Assembly (NCBI RefSeq): GCF_014640195.1
Contig: NZ_BMGM01000007.1
Span: 164,581 to 228,580 of the forward strand
Reading direction: 5' to 3'
From: Psychroflexus planctonicus
GTDB taxonomy: Bacteria > Bacteroidota > Bacteroidia > Flavobacteriales > Flavobacteriaceae
Length of the DNA stretch: 64,000 bases
The position numbers and the translations under genes are program-made. Positions 54,696-62,995 of the stretch are shown here, piece after piece; positions within the stretch are counted from its first letter, which is position 1; the number at the start of each line of letters is the position of its first letter. The notes below the pieces were generated by a model. It had not been told where the DNA came from. It was given only the letters and a program-made list of their open reading frames with translations, and ran no database searches.

Positions 54696-55574
54696 ATGAA
54701 ACTTGCTTTATTTGGACAGTTTTTTTATCCCGACTCCGGTAAATACATCAAGCAACTAGTTGAAGTTTTGCAAGAACGTGGAGATGAAATCTGGTTTGAA
54801 AAAAGTTATTACAAATTAATTGAAAAGGAAAACATCCTTCAAATTGACAATCCGAAAATTTTCAATGAGCTAGACAACAGCTTCAATTTCTTTTTTAGCA
54901 TTGGTGGAGATGGCACCATTCTTTCTGCCATTAAATTTGTTAAACAACTCGACATTCCATTAGTAGGAATTAATACTGGAAGACTTGGCTTTTTGGCTAG
55001 TATTCATAAAGACGAAATAAAAGAAACGCTCAATAAAATACTTTCTGGAAGTTATGCTATTTCTAGGCGTAGTTTAATTGAAGTGGAAACAAAACCAGCT
55101 GAAGCTATAGATGAAGATTTCAAATTTGCATTGAATGAAGTTGCTATTAGTAGAAAGGATTCAACATCTATGATTACCGTAGAAACGTGGTTAGATGAAG
55201 ATTATTTAAACGCCTACTGGGCAGACGGGATAATAATTTCTACCCCAACAGGTTCAACAGGTTACTCACTGAGTTGTGGCGGCCCAGTAATAACTCCAGA
55301 TACAAAATCTATGGTAATTACGCCTATTGCACCACATAATCTAAATGCGAGACCTTTGGTTTTTCCTGACGACAAAAAACTTAGATTCAAGGTGTCTGGC
55401 AGAGAAGAATTTTTTTTAATTTCTATGGATTCTAGAACCTATTCATTACCTGCCAACACAGAGATAAGACTAAAGAAAGCTGGGTTCAGTATTCCATTGG
55501 TACAATTACATGAATCCAGTTTTTTAAGCACACTTCGCAAAAAATTACTTTGGGGAGAAGATCGGCGTAATTAG
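54696..55574 (+). CDS. nadK: NAD kinase
   Basis: Makes NADP from NAD and ATP. 292 residues. Motifs: FSIGGDGTILSAI (GGDGT, about 70), NTGRLGFLAS, and the NAD-binding SYNADWADGIII equivalent (NAYWADGIIISTPTGSTGYS) followed by LSCGGPVITP. In line with the CBS gene and followed by a gap with the promoter for DUF6089. Confidence 0.95.
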   Translation: MKLALFGQFFYPDSGKYIKQLVEVLQERGDEIWFEKSYYKLIEKENILQIDNPKIFNELDNSFNFFFSIGGDGTILSAIKFVKQLDIPLVGINTGRLGFLASIHKDEIKETLNKILSGSYAISRRSLIEVETKPAEAIDEDFKFALNEVAISRKDSTSMITVETWLDEDYLNAYWADGIIISTPTGSTGYSLSCGGPVITPDTKSMVITPIAPHNLNARPLVFPDDKKLRFKVSGREEFFLISMDSRTYSLPANTEIRLKKAGFSIPLVQLHESSFLSTLRKKLLWGEDRRN

Positions 55575-55646
55575 CGCAATAAATTATCCTATAATCTGTT
55601 TTACTTACAAATCATACAATTAAGCTTATTGGCTTAACATAATTAT

Positions 55647-55655
55647 TATATTTGC
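55647..55655 (+). promoter_or_regulatory. -7 promoter box of the DUF6089-uppS-bamA operon
   Basis: TATATTTGC, a full consensus match 17 bases upstream of the ATG at 55672. A TTG start at 55663 would be at or before the transcription start and was rejected. Confidence 0.6.
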
Positions 55656-55671
55656 AGACTTTTTGAAATTT

Positions 55672-56385
55672 ATGAGGAACAACCTTTTTTATTACATTAT
55701 TCCATTATTATTCAGTTTCACCTTATCTGCTCAAACTTATGAAGTTGGAGTTATGATTGGTGGTACCAATTTTACAGGAGATGTAGGTTCTACTTCATTT
55801 GTTTTACCTGAAGACTACTCCAGCAGGTCCAATGGAAGTTATGGACTAATTTTTAAATGGAATAGAAGCATCAGGCATTCTTTTCGTTTTTCAGTTTTAA
55901 GAGCTAGAACTTATGGAGACGATAGCCGTTCTGATATGAATAGAAGAATTGCTCGCAACTACAGGTTTAATCAAGCTATGACAGAAATTTCAGCAGCCAT
56001 AGAATATACGTTCTGGGATTGGGATCCGCATGAACCAAGAACGCAAATAACGCCTTATTTAGCAACAGGACCAACCTACTTTTTTGCAGACCATCATTAC
56101 CTAGGTAATAATAATAATTTAGTAAAAGGCGAAAGTTTTGGTAGTTTTGCTATTCCTATGATATTTGGAGTAAAAATAAATCTAGCAACGCATTGGGTTT
56201 TAGCTGGAGAGTTTGGAGCTAGGTACACCTTTACAGATAATTTAGATGGAAGCAATCCGAGTGAAATTAGCGGTGACACAAATTTTCCTAGTTTTGGTAA
56301 TCCAAATACAAATGATTGGTATATGTTTGCGGGATTTACGCTAACCTATTCTTTTGGGAGAAAACCTTGTTATTGTAATTTTTAA
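55672..56385 (+). CDS. DUF6089-type outer-membrane-like protein
   Basis: 237 residues. A signal peptide (MRNNLFYYIIPLLFSFTLSA, cleaved before QTYE) is followed by a predicted eight-strand beta-barrel-like pattern (ISAAIEYTFWDWDPHEPRT, ITPYLATGPTYFF) and a final strand ending SFGRKPCYCNF. Position before uppS and bamA is conserved in Flavobacteriia, where it is called DUF6089. Function unknown, but cell-envelope assembly is suggested by the operon. Its stop is directly followed by the uppS ATG. Confidence 0.8.
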   Translation: MRNNLFYYIIPLLFSFTLSAQTYEVGVMIGGTNFTGDVGSTSFVLPEDYSSRSNGSYGLIFKWNRSIRHSFRFSVLRARTYGDDSRSDMNRRIARNYRFNQAMTEISAAIEYTFWDWDPHEPRTQITPYLATGPTYFFADHHYLGNNNNLVKGESFGSFAIPMIFGVKINLATHWVLAGEFGARYTFTDNLDGSNPSEISGDTNFPSFGNPNTNDWYMFAGFTLTYSFGRKPCYCNF

Positions 56386-57120
56386 ATGAAAAAAGTTGAC
56401 CCACATAATTTACCTAAACACATTGCCATTATTATGGATGGCAACGGACGTTGGGCTAAAAAACAAGGCTTACTGCGTATTGCTGGTCATGAAAAAGGAA
56501 CCACATCTGTAAGAGAAGCTGTAGAGTGTTGCGCAGAAATTGGCATAAAACACCTTACTTTATTTGCTTTTTCTACTGAAAATTGGAATCGCCCAAAATT
56601 TGAAGTGCAAACTTTGATGAAGCTATTGGTGAGTTCGCTTAAAAAGGAATTGAAAACACTTACAGAAAATAAAATTAGATTAAATGCAGTTGGTAATGTT
56701 GATAATTTACCTCCAAAAGCAAAAAAAGAATTATTAGAAGTAATTGAAAAAACAAAAGATAACGATCATATGACTTTATCTCTTGCGCTGAGTTATGGCT
56801 CAAGAGAAGAAATTAGAAATATGGTAAAAGTTATAAGTCAAAAAGTCGAAAATAAAGAAATTGTAGCTGATGAAATTACTGACGAAGTAATAAACAACCA
56901 CTTATACACGTTTGATTTACCCGATGTAGATTTACTTATAAGAACAAGTGGAGAACAGCGGATAAGTAATTTCTTATTATGGCAGATAGCTTACGCAGAA
57001 TTATATTTTTGTGAAGTTTTATGGCCAGACTTTAAAAAAGACCACTTAATTGAAGCAATTACAAATTACCAAAAAAGAGAAAGAAGATTTGGAAAAACGA
57101 GTGAGCAACTTCATAAATAA
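56386..57120 (+). CDS. uppS: Isoprenyl (undecaprenyl diphosphate) synthase
   Basis: cis-Prenyltransferase making the C55 lipid carrier for peptidoglycan and polysaccharide. 244 residues. Catalytic D18 in IAIIMDGNGRWAKKQ, the conserved FAFSTENWNRP, and the C-terminal DLLIRTSGEQRISNFLLWQ with YAELYF. Starts on the base after the DUF6089 stop and ends one base before bamA. Confidence 0.95.
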   Translation: MKKVDPHNLPKHIAIIMDGNGRWAKKQGLLRIAGHEKGTTSVREAVECCAEIGIKHLTLFAFSTENWNRPKFEVQTLMKLLVSSLKKELKTLTENKIRLNAVGNVDNLPPKAKKELLEVIEKTKDNDHMTLSLALSYGSREEIRNMVKVISQKVENKEIVADEITDEVINNHLYTFDLPDVDLLIRTSGEQRISNFLLWQIAYAELYFCEVLWPDFKKDHLIEAITNYQKRERRFGKTSEQLHK

Positions 57121-57121
57121 A

Positions 57122-59707
57122 ATGCAAAGCAGTAAAAAATTAGTTTGGTATACTCTACTAATTGGGCTTGTAAGCATTAGCACATTTGCACAAGATATTG
57201 GCATTGGTGATGCTAAAAAATATGTTATTGGAGAAATTAGTGTAACAGGAGTTACAACGTATAACGAAAGAACAGTAATTGCCTTTACAGGTTTAAGAAA
57301 AGGGGAGGAAATTTATTTACCTGGAGATCGCCTTAGCCAAGTAATCAATAAACTTTGGGAATTAGGCTTATTCAGTGATATCAACTTTTACTTAAAAGAC
57401 GTTACCGATGGAAACGTGGCCCATTTAGAATTAGAAATTAATGAAGTCCCTAAATTAAATGATGTAAAGATACGTGGAGTAAAAAACAAAAAGAAAGAAG
57501 ATCTCAAAAAAGATTTAAAACTTCAAAAAGGAACTAAGCTCACCGAAAATTTTATAGCCAACACCAAAAACCAAATTAAAAACGACTACCGTAAAAAAGG
57601 ATACTTAAATGTAGATCCAGTAATTACTACTCAAGTTGAAAAGGATAGCCTTGGAGAAATAGTTGGTGAAAACATGATGATTAACATCAAGTTAGGTGAA
57701 AAAATTAAAGTTTCTGAAATTGAAATAAGTGGAAATGAAGATTTTTCTGATCGAAAGATTCGAAAATTCATGAAAAACACAAAACAAAAAAACTTTTTCA
57801 GATTTTATAAACGCTCTAAGTTAATCCCAGCAGATTACGAAGAAGACAAAGAACGCGTTGTAGAAAAACTAAAAGAACGCGGATATCGCGATGCCAGAAT
57901 CATTTCAGATTCTGTAATTAAAGGAGGCTCAGAAAGCACGGTTAAAATAGAATTAGAGCTTAAAGAAGGTAATCAATACTATTTTGGAGAAGTTACCTTT
58001 CTTGGAAACAGCGTTTACTCCGACAGAGAACTGAGAAATTTACTTGAAATTAGAAAAGGGGATGCTTATAATGGAGTGCTCTTAGACGAAAAAATTACCG
58101 GTGGACCAAAACAGAAAGAAGGAAACATAACTGATACCTACCAAGATAACGGTTATTTATTTTCAAGAATTACTCCCGTTGAAACAAAGGTTTATAATGA
58201 CACTATTGATTTTGAAATTAGAATCACAGAAGGTCCTATAGCTTATTTCAACAATGTTAAAGTAAAAGGAAATGATAGAACGCATGACCATGTTGCCTAC
58301 CGTAATTTAAGAACATTGCCTGGAGAACAATACAGCAAAAAAGCAGTTATGAGCACGGCTCGAGAATTGAGCCAACTTGGTTTCTTTGATCCGGAATCTA
58401 TAAGACCAGATATTCAAAACCCAAATCCTGTAGATGGAACTGTAGATATCGAATACAATGTAGAAGAACAAGGTGCAAGCCAAGTACAGCTACAAGGTGG
58501 CTATGGTGGCGGTGGTTTCATAGGAACCTTAGGATTAAGCTTCAATAACTTTTCATTGCGCGGTATTAGCGATAAAGATGCTTGGAAACCACTTCCTATG
58601 GGAGATGGACAAACGCTTTCTTTGCGAGCACAAGCAAGTATTGCCTTTCAAAATTATAGCTTAAACTTTGTAGAACCTTGGCTTGGTGGTAAAAAACCAG
58701 TACAATTATCTGTTTCTGTTTCACAAACAAAACAATTTTTATTCGATCCTTTTACTAGAAGAGCAGACCGAAGCAGACAGTTTTCGATCACTGGTGTAAA
58801 TGTAGGTTTAGGGAAAAGACTACGAGTTCCTGATGAATATTTCTTCTTATCTACTTCTGTGGGCTTTCAACATTTCAATCTACAAAATTACAATGTAGGA
58901 TTGTTCCGTTTTCCTAACGGATATTCCAACAACGTTTCCTTCACTGTAGGTCTTCGAAGAGATAACACATACTCTAACCCGATCTTCCCTATGGGTGGTT
59001 CTCGTTTCAACATTAATTTCAAATTTACTCCACCATATTCTGTATTTAATAATGTAGATTACGAACAACTGAGTTTAGACAGAGATGTAGCTTTAGCAGA
59101 AAATAACGATACTAGGCTAGCGGAAATTGATCAGCAACGCTTCAATTGGTTAGAGTTTTATAAGGTTAATTTTTCTGGAGAATGGTTTAACCGATTATTT
59201 GATAAATTGGTTTTACGTAAAAATATAGAATTTGGATTTATTGGTGCGTATAATAATGATCGTGGAATTCCTCCATTCGAAAGATTCTTTCTTGGTGGTG
59301 ATGGTTTAGCTGGTTTTGCCATGGATGGAAGAGAAATTATTGCACTTCGTGGTTACCCAAATCAATCTATAATTCCAAGGACTCGTACCAATGTTACTCA
59401 GGAAAGTTTTAATGATGGAGCAACAATTTACAATAAATTTACGTTAGATTTAAGGTACCCAATTACGCTTAATCCAAGTGCATCTATATACGGTTTAGCA
59501 TTCTTTGAAGCAGGTAGTACCTTTGATAGTTTTAAAGAATATTCACCGTTTGATTTGAGTAGATCTGCTGGTGCAGGAGTTCGTATATTTATGCCACAAT
59601 TTGGCCTATTAGGTATAGACTTTGGATATGGTTTCGATCCTATTCCAGGTTCAAATACAGGAGCAAACGGATGGGAAACCCATTTTATAATTGGGCAACA
59701 ATTTTAA
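57122..59707 (+). CDS. bamA: Outer-membrane protein assembly factor BamA
   Basis: Central component for inserting beta-barrels into the outer membrane. About 861 residues. A signal peptide (VWYTLLIGLVSISTFAQ) is followed by five POTRA repeats (about 35-430) and the Omp85 barrel. The barrel starts LQGGYGGGGFIGTLGLSF and contains the lid-loop FLGGDGLAGF region (RFFLGGDGLAGFAMDGRE). The last strand ends FIIGQQF. Start at 57122, as a longer frame from 57050 would overlap uppS and precede the signal peptide. Followed by two OmpH-like genes. Confidence 0.93.
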   Translation: MQSSKKLVWYTLLIGLVSISTFAQDIGIGDAKKYVIGEISVTGVTTYNERTVIAFTGLRKGEEIYLPGDRLSQVINKLWELGLFSDINFYLKDVTDGNVAHLELEINEVPKLNDVKIRGVKNKKKEDLKKDLKLQKGTKLTENFIANTKNQIKNDYRKKGYLNVDPVITTQVEKDSLGEIVGENMMINIKLGEKIKVSEIEISGNEDFSDRKIRKFMKNTKQKNFFRFYKRSKLIPADYEEDKERVVEKLKERGYRDARIISDSVIKGGSESTVKIELELKEGNQYYFGEVTFLGNSVYSDRELRNLLEIRKGDAYNGVLLDEKITGGPKQKEGNITDTYQDNGYLFSRITPVETKVYNDTIDFEIRITEGPIAYFNNVKVKGNDRTHDHVAYRNLRTLPGEQYSKKAVMSTARELSQLGFFDPESIRPDIQNPNPVDGTVDIEYNVEEQGASQVQLQGGYGGGGFIGTLGLSFNNFSLRGISDKDAWKPLPMGDGQTLSLRAQASIAFQNYSLNFVEPWLGGKKPVQLSVSVSQTKQFLFDPFTRRADRSRQFSITGVNVGLGKRLRVPDEYFFLSTSVGFQHFNLQNYNVGLFRFPNGYSNNVSFTVGLRRDNTYSNPIFPMGGSRFNINFKFTPPYSVFNNVDYEQLSLDRDVALAENNDTRLAEIDQQRFNWLEFYKVNFSGEWFNRLFDKLVLRKNIEFGFIGAYNNDRGIPPFERFFLGGDGLAGFAMDGREIIALRGYPNQSIIPRTRTNVTQESFNDGATIYNKFTLDLRYPITLNPSASIYGLAFFEAGSTFDSFKEYSPFDLSRSAGAGVRIFMPQFGLLGIDFGYGFDPIPGSNTGANGWETHFIIGQQF

Positions 59708-59733
59708 TTTGGCATGATTTTTAAGGTTATAAC

Positions 59734-60549
59734 ATGAGTTTGAACAGTTTTTTTAAATTAGTATTTTTAACTTTAATTAGTTTAAATTTGTCCGCTCAGC
59801 GCGGCAATAAAATTGGTTATGTAGATATGGATTATATTCTTGAGAATGTTCCAGAATTCCAACAATCTCTGAGCCTATTGGATGCAAAAGCGCAAAAATG
59901 GAGTGGTGAATTAGCTAAGAAAAAAGCTGAAATAGACCAACTAAAGGAAGAGTTGGAAAATGAAAGACCATTATTAACCATTGAATTAATTGAAGAAAAA
60001 GAAGAAGAAATTGAATATTTAACTGAAAAAATGTTTGAATTTCAAGATGAAAAATTTGGTGTTGGCGGCGAACTTTTAGTTCAAAAAAGACAACTTGTCC
60101 AGCCCATACAAGATCAAGTTTTCAACGCTATTCAGGAAATTGGAGAAAATAGGAGCTACGATTTTATTTTTGAAAATTCTAGCGAAGCATTAATGCTGTT
60201 TTCAGCAAAAAGACATGACTTGAGTGATATTGTTCTAAAATTAATACAACGTTCTGCCAAACAAAATGCCATAGAAACTAAAGGTGACGAAGATGAATTA
60301 TTTGGTGAAGAATATAAATCGGTAGAACAAGCCGAAGAAGATGAGAAAAAAGAAGCTGAAGAAGAAGCTAAAAAAATAGCTAGAGAAAAGGAAAGAGAAG
60401 AAATGATTGAAGAGCGGTTAAGCACAAGAGATTCAATTAGAGCTGCACGTAAAAAAGAATATGAAGAACGAAAAGCTAAGCTGATAAAAGATAGAGAAGA
60501 AGCTCAGAGAAAAAGAGATTCTATTAGAAAAGCAAGAGAAAACAACTAA
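59734..60549 (+). CDS. OmpH/Skp-like periplasmic chaperone with charged C-terminal extension
   Basis: 271 residues. A signal peptide (FFKLVFLTLISLNLSAQ) is followed by an OmpH domain with the strand GNKIGYVDMDYILENVPEF, coiled-coil arms (LKEELENERPLLTIELIEEK) and the returning strand. An extra ~95-residue Lys/Glu/Arg-rich tail follows with two similar units (RDSIRAARKKEYEERKAK and RDSIRKARENN). Skp-like proteins hold unfolded outer-membrane proteins for BamA, the preceding gene. The tail suggests a longer tentacle or a partner-binding helix. Confidence 0.85.
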   Translation: MSLNSFFKLVFLTLISLNLSAQRGNKIGYVDMDYILENVPEFQQSLSLLDAKAQKWSGELAKKKAEIDQLKEELENERPLLTIELIEEKEEEIEYLTEKMFEFQDEKFGVGGELLVQKRQLVQPIQDQVFNAIQEIGENRSYDFIFENSSEALMLFSAKRHDLSDIVLKLIQRSAKQNAIETKGDEDELFGEEYKSVEQAEEDEKKEAEEEAKKIAREKEREEMIEERLSTRDSIRAARKKEYEERKAKLIKDREEAQRKRDSIRKARENN

Positions 60550-60578
60550 ATATAATTAACACTACTAAATTAAAAACA

Positions 60579-61091
60579 ATGAAAAACCTAAAGTTAATAA
60601 GCCTAAGTTTATTTTTATTTGCTGTTACTTTAAGTAGCAACTTAATGGCTCAATCAACAGTAGCGCATATTAATTCGCAAGAATTAATTGAAACTATGGA
60701 ATCTTACAAGGATGCTATGGCAGAATTAGATAAGATTGATAAAACTTATCGGACGCAAATCGATGAAATGCTAAAAGAAGCTCAAAAAACAAATGAGCGG
60801 TATCAAGCAGAAGCAAATACCAAAACAGAAGAAGAAAACCAACGTAGAATGCAGAAGCTTCAAGAGATGCAAGATAACATCATGGGCTTTAGTGAAGATG
60901 CACAAGAGCAGCTTAAGAAGAAGCAAGAAACCATGCTTAGACCTATCTTAGAGAAGGCTAGAGAAGTTATTCAAAAAGTAGCTAGAGAAAAAGGCTACGA
61001 ATATGTATTGGATTCATCTACTGGAACTGGAGTTCTTCTTGCAGATGGTTACAACTTAATGGATGATGTAAGAGCAGAAATAAATAAATAA
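60579..61091 (+). CDS. OmpH/Skp-like periplasmic chaperone
   Basis: 170 residues, normal Skp length. A signal peptide (ISLSLFLFAVTLSSNLMA) is followed by VAHINSQELIETMESY, a helical coiled-coil arm (AEANTKTEEENQRRMQKLQE) and the closing segment VAREKGYEYVLDSSTGTGVL. Paralogue of the preceding gene, 29 bases apart. Chaperone for outer-membrane proteins on the way to BamA. Terminator follows before murI. Confidence 0.88.
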   Translation: MKNLKLISLSLFLFAVTLSSNLMAQSTVAHINSQELIETMESYKDAMAELDKIDKTYRTQIDEMLKEAQKTNERYQAEANTKTEEENQRRMQKLQEMQDNIMGFSEDAQEQLKKKQETMLRPILEKAREVIQKVAREKGYEYVLDSSTGTGVLLADGYNLMDDVRAEINK

Positions 61092-61111
61092 TTTTACTTC
61101 ATTTCAAATAT

Positions 61112-61138
61112 AAAAGCTACTTTCGAGTAGCTTTTTTT
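61112..61138 (+). terminator. Terminator between the OmpH gene and murI
   Basis: AAGCTACT-TTCG-AGTAGCTT with a UUCG tetraloop followed by a run of seven T, ending five bases before the murI ATG. A murI transcript would need read-through or a promoter inside the ompH gene. Confidence 0.88.
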
Positions 61139-61142
61139 ATTT

Positions 61143-61949
61143 ATGGAAAAATCAAAAACAAAACCTTCAATTGGAATATTTGACTCAGGCATTGGTGGAA
61201 CTTCAATAGCTAGTGAAATTCATAAATTGCTTCCTTATGAAGACATCATTTATCTAGCTGATAGCAAAAATGCTCCGTATGGAAATAAGCCTAAAGAAGA
61301 AATTATAAACTTAGCTCATAAGAACACTAAAAAGCTTTTACAACTAGGGGCTAAACTTATTGTTGTTGCCTGTAATACAGCAACTACTAATGCCATAAAG
61401 GAACTAAGAAAGACATATCAAATTCCTTTTATTGGGATTGAGCCAGCCATAAAACCAGCAACCATTAAGTCTGTAAATAAAACAATTGGAATATTAGCCA
61501 CCAAAGGAACTTTGGCAAGTAAACTTTTTTCTGAAACTTCAAAAAAATATGTATCTGAACAGATCAAACTAATACAAATAGAAGGAAAAGGAATTGTTGA
61601 AGCTATTGAGAGTAACAAACATAACAGCAATCAATTCATAAAAAGCCTTCATCAACAATTATATAACTTTAAAGAGCAAAATATAGATTGCTTAGTTTTA
61701 GGATGTACGCATTATCCTTATGTTGCTAAACAAATACAGGACTTTCTACCTGGAGTTAAAATAATAGATTCTGGTTTTGCAGTAGCTAGACAAACTAAAA
61801 AAGTATTAGACACAAACAATTTGGTTTCAAAAAATAAAAGAGAGAGTTCAGTTTCTATATATAGTAATGCAGATAGTCTGGACCCTATACAAAAAATCAC
61901 CAAGGATAACTTTGGTGATTTTCTAAAAATTGAATATTTAGACTTTTAA
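61143..61949 (+). CDS. murI: Glutamate racemase
   Basis: Makes D-glutamate for peptidoglycan. 268 residues. N-terminal FDSGIGGTSIA (D14, S15), first catalytic cysteine C77 in VVACNTATTNA, second C188 in LGCTHYPYVA, and the conserved PYGNKP loop. Convergent with the PorP/SprF gene: its stop abuts the other stop. Its last codons also encode a hairpin that could end transcription from the opposite strand. Confidence 0.95.
   Translation: MEKSKTKPSIGIFDSGIGGTSIASEIHKLLPYEDIIYLADSKNAPYGNKPKEEIINLAHKNTKKLLQLGAKLIVVACNTATTNAIKELRKTYQIPFIGIEPAIKPATIKSVNKTIGILATKGTLASKLFSETSKKYVSEQIKLIQIEGKGIVEAIESNKHNSNQFIKSLHQQLYNFKEQNIDCLVLGCTHYPYVAKQIQDFLPGVKIIDSGFAVARQTKKVLDTNNLVSKNKRESSVSIYSNADSLDPIQKITKDNFGDFLKIEYLDF
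61891..61922 (-). terminator. Terminator for the PorP/SprF gene located inside the murI coding region
   Basis: Minus-strand stem AAATCACCAA / TTGGTGATTT followed by TTTTTG, about 30 bases past the porP-type stop at 61950. It overlaps the last 20 codons of murI. Confidence 0.6.
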
Positions 61950-62969
61950 TTACCAGTTTACAGCTGGACAATTACACTTGTAGCGCTCTCTACTCTTACC
62001 AAAATTATAACCCAATGTAATTTGATGAAAACCAGAATCGCTAAATGTAATTTCTTGAAGCGCATTATTTGTGTAAGTATAAGCAAACATAAAATTGTCA
62101 AAATTAATTCCTACAAAAGGAGATAATGTCTGTAGTTTTTGACTTGTAGCCTGATCATTGCTACCTAAAAATTCAGCACCATCAAAACTTCTTCTGTAAG
62201 ATAAACCACCCCACAACATTCCGTTTTGCAGTTCATAATAAACTTTACCATTAATGTCTATATTGCTCTCTCCGGTAGCTTCTCTATGTTGATACATCAT
62301 AGATGGCTCAAAAGAAAAAGGAGAGCCAAATTGATTAAAATTATAACCAACTGTTGCTAGATATTGTCTTTGATTGGTAATCTGAAATTGATCTGAAAAG
62401 ATTTGATTTTCTTGTGGAATAATATTCTTAACCGTTACGTGAGAAAAGAAATCCATAAAGAAATAAGAAAAACCAAAATCCGCGTTAAAAAAAGCTTCAG
62501 ATTGATCAACACCAGAAATGATGGGGTCAAAAGCTCCTGCGTCTAATAAATCTGTTTCGTTTAATCCACTTTGAACAATCCCTAAGTTAGCACCAAAGGA
62601 AAGCATATGTAAGTCTGCTGTACTTCTAGAAAACATCAAGTGATATGCAAAAGATAAATAACCACCTTGTTGAGAATATCGTCCATTTGAATCATTAAAC
62701 AAAATACCTCCTACACCAACTTTCTCGTTTATCCTTCCATTGACACTTAATGTTTGTAAGCTTGGAGGATTATCTACATCAAACCATTGCTGTCTTGCGG
62801 TTAATCTAGCTTTATTTTGATTGCTAGCTCCTGCCATTGAAGGGTGAATGAGGTACAAATTATCTGTGAGATAATCTTGGTAAACGGGTATGCCTCGTTC
62901 TTGAGAAAAAGCTTCAGTTGTAAAAATAAAAAGTACTAGTACTGAAACAAAGGGTTTTATCAATTTCAT
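61950..62969 (-). CDS. PorP/SprF family type IX secretion protein
   Basis: 339 residues. A signal peptide (FVSVLVLFIFTTEAFSQ) is followed by the family start GIPVYQDYLTDNLYLIHPSM and AGASNQNKARLTARQQW. Repeated beta-strands form an outer-membrane barrel up to the C-terminal tail (ITLGYNFGKSRERYKCNCPAVNW). Such proteins work with T9SS type B substrates, and SprF is needed for the adhesin SprB. Here it lies 26 bases downstream of a type B substrate gene, the usual partner arrangement. Confidence 0.9.
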   Translation of the reverse strand: MKLIKPFVSVLVLFIFTTEAFSQERGIPVYQDYLTDNLYLIHPSMAGASNQNKARLTARQQWFDVDNPPSLQTLSVNGRINEKVGVGGILFNDSNGRYSQQGGYLSFAYHLMFSRSTADLHMLSFGANLGIVQSGLNETDLLDAGAFDPIISGVDQSEAFFNADFGFSYFFMDFFSHVTVKNIIPQENQIFSDQFQITNQRQYLATVGYNFNQFGSPFSFEPSMMYQHREATGESNIDINGKVYYELQNGMLWGGLSYRRSFDGAEFLGSNDQATSQKLQTLSPFVGINFDNFMFAYTYTNNALQEITFSDSGFHQITLGYNFGKSRERYKCNCPAVNW

Positions 62970-62995
62970 ATGCGTTGTAACTGGGGTATTCTGAT

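Noticed and set aside
57050..57121. Upstream start for bamA
   Set aside because: Overlaps the end of uppS in another frame and puts charged residues before the clear signal peptide.
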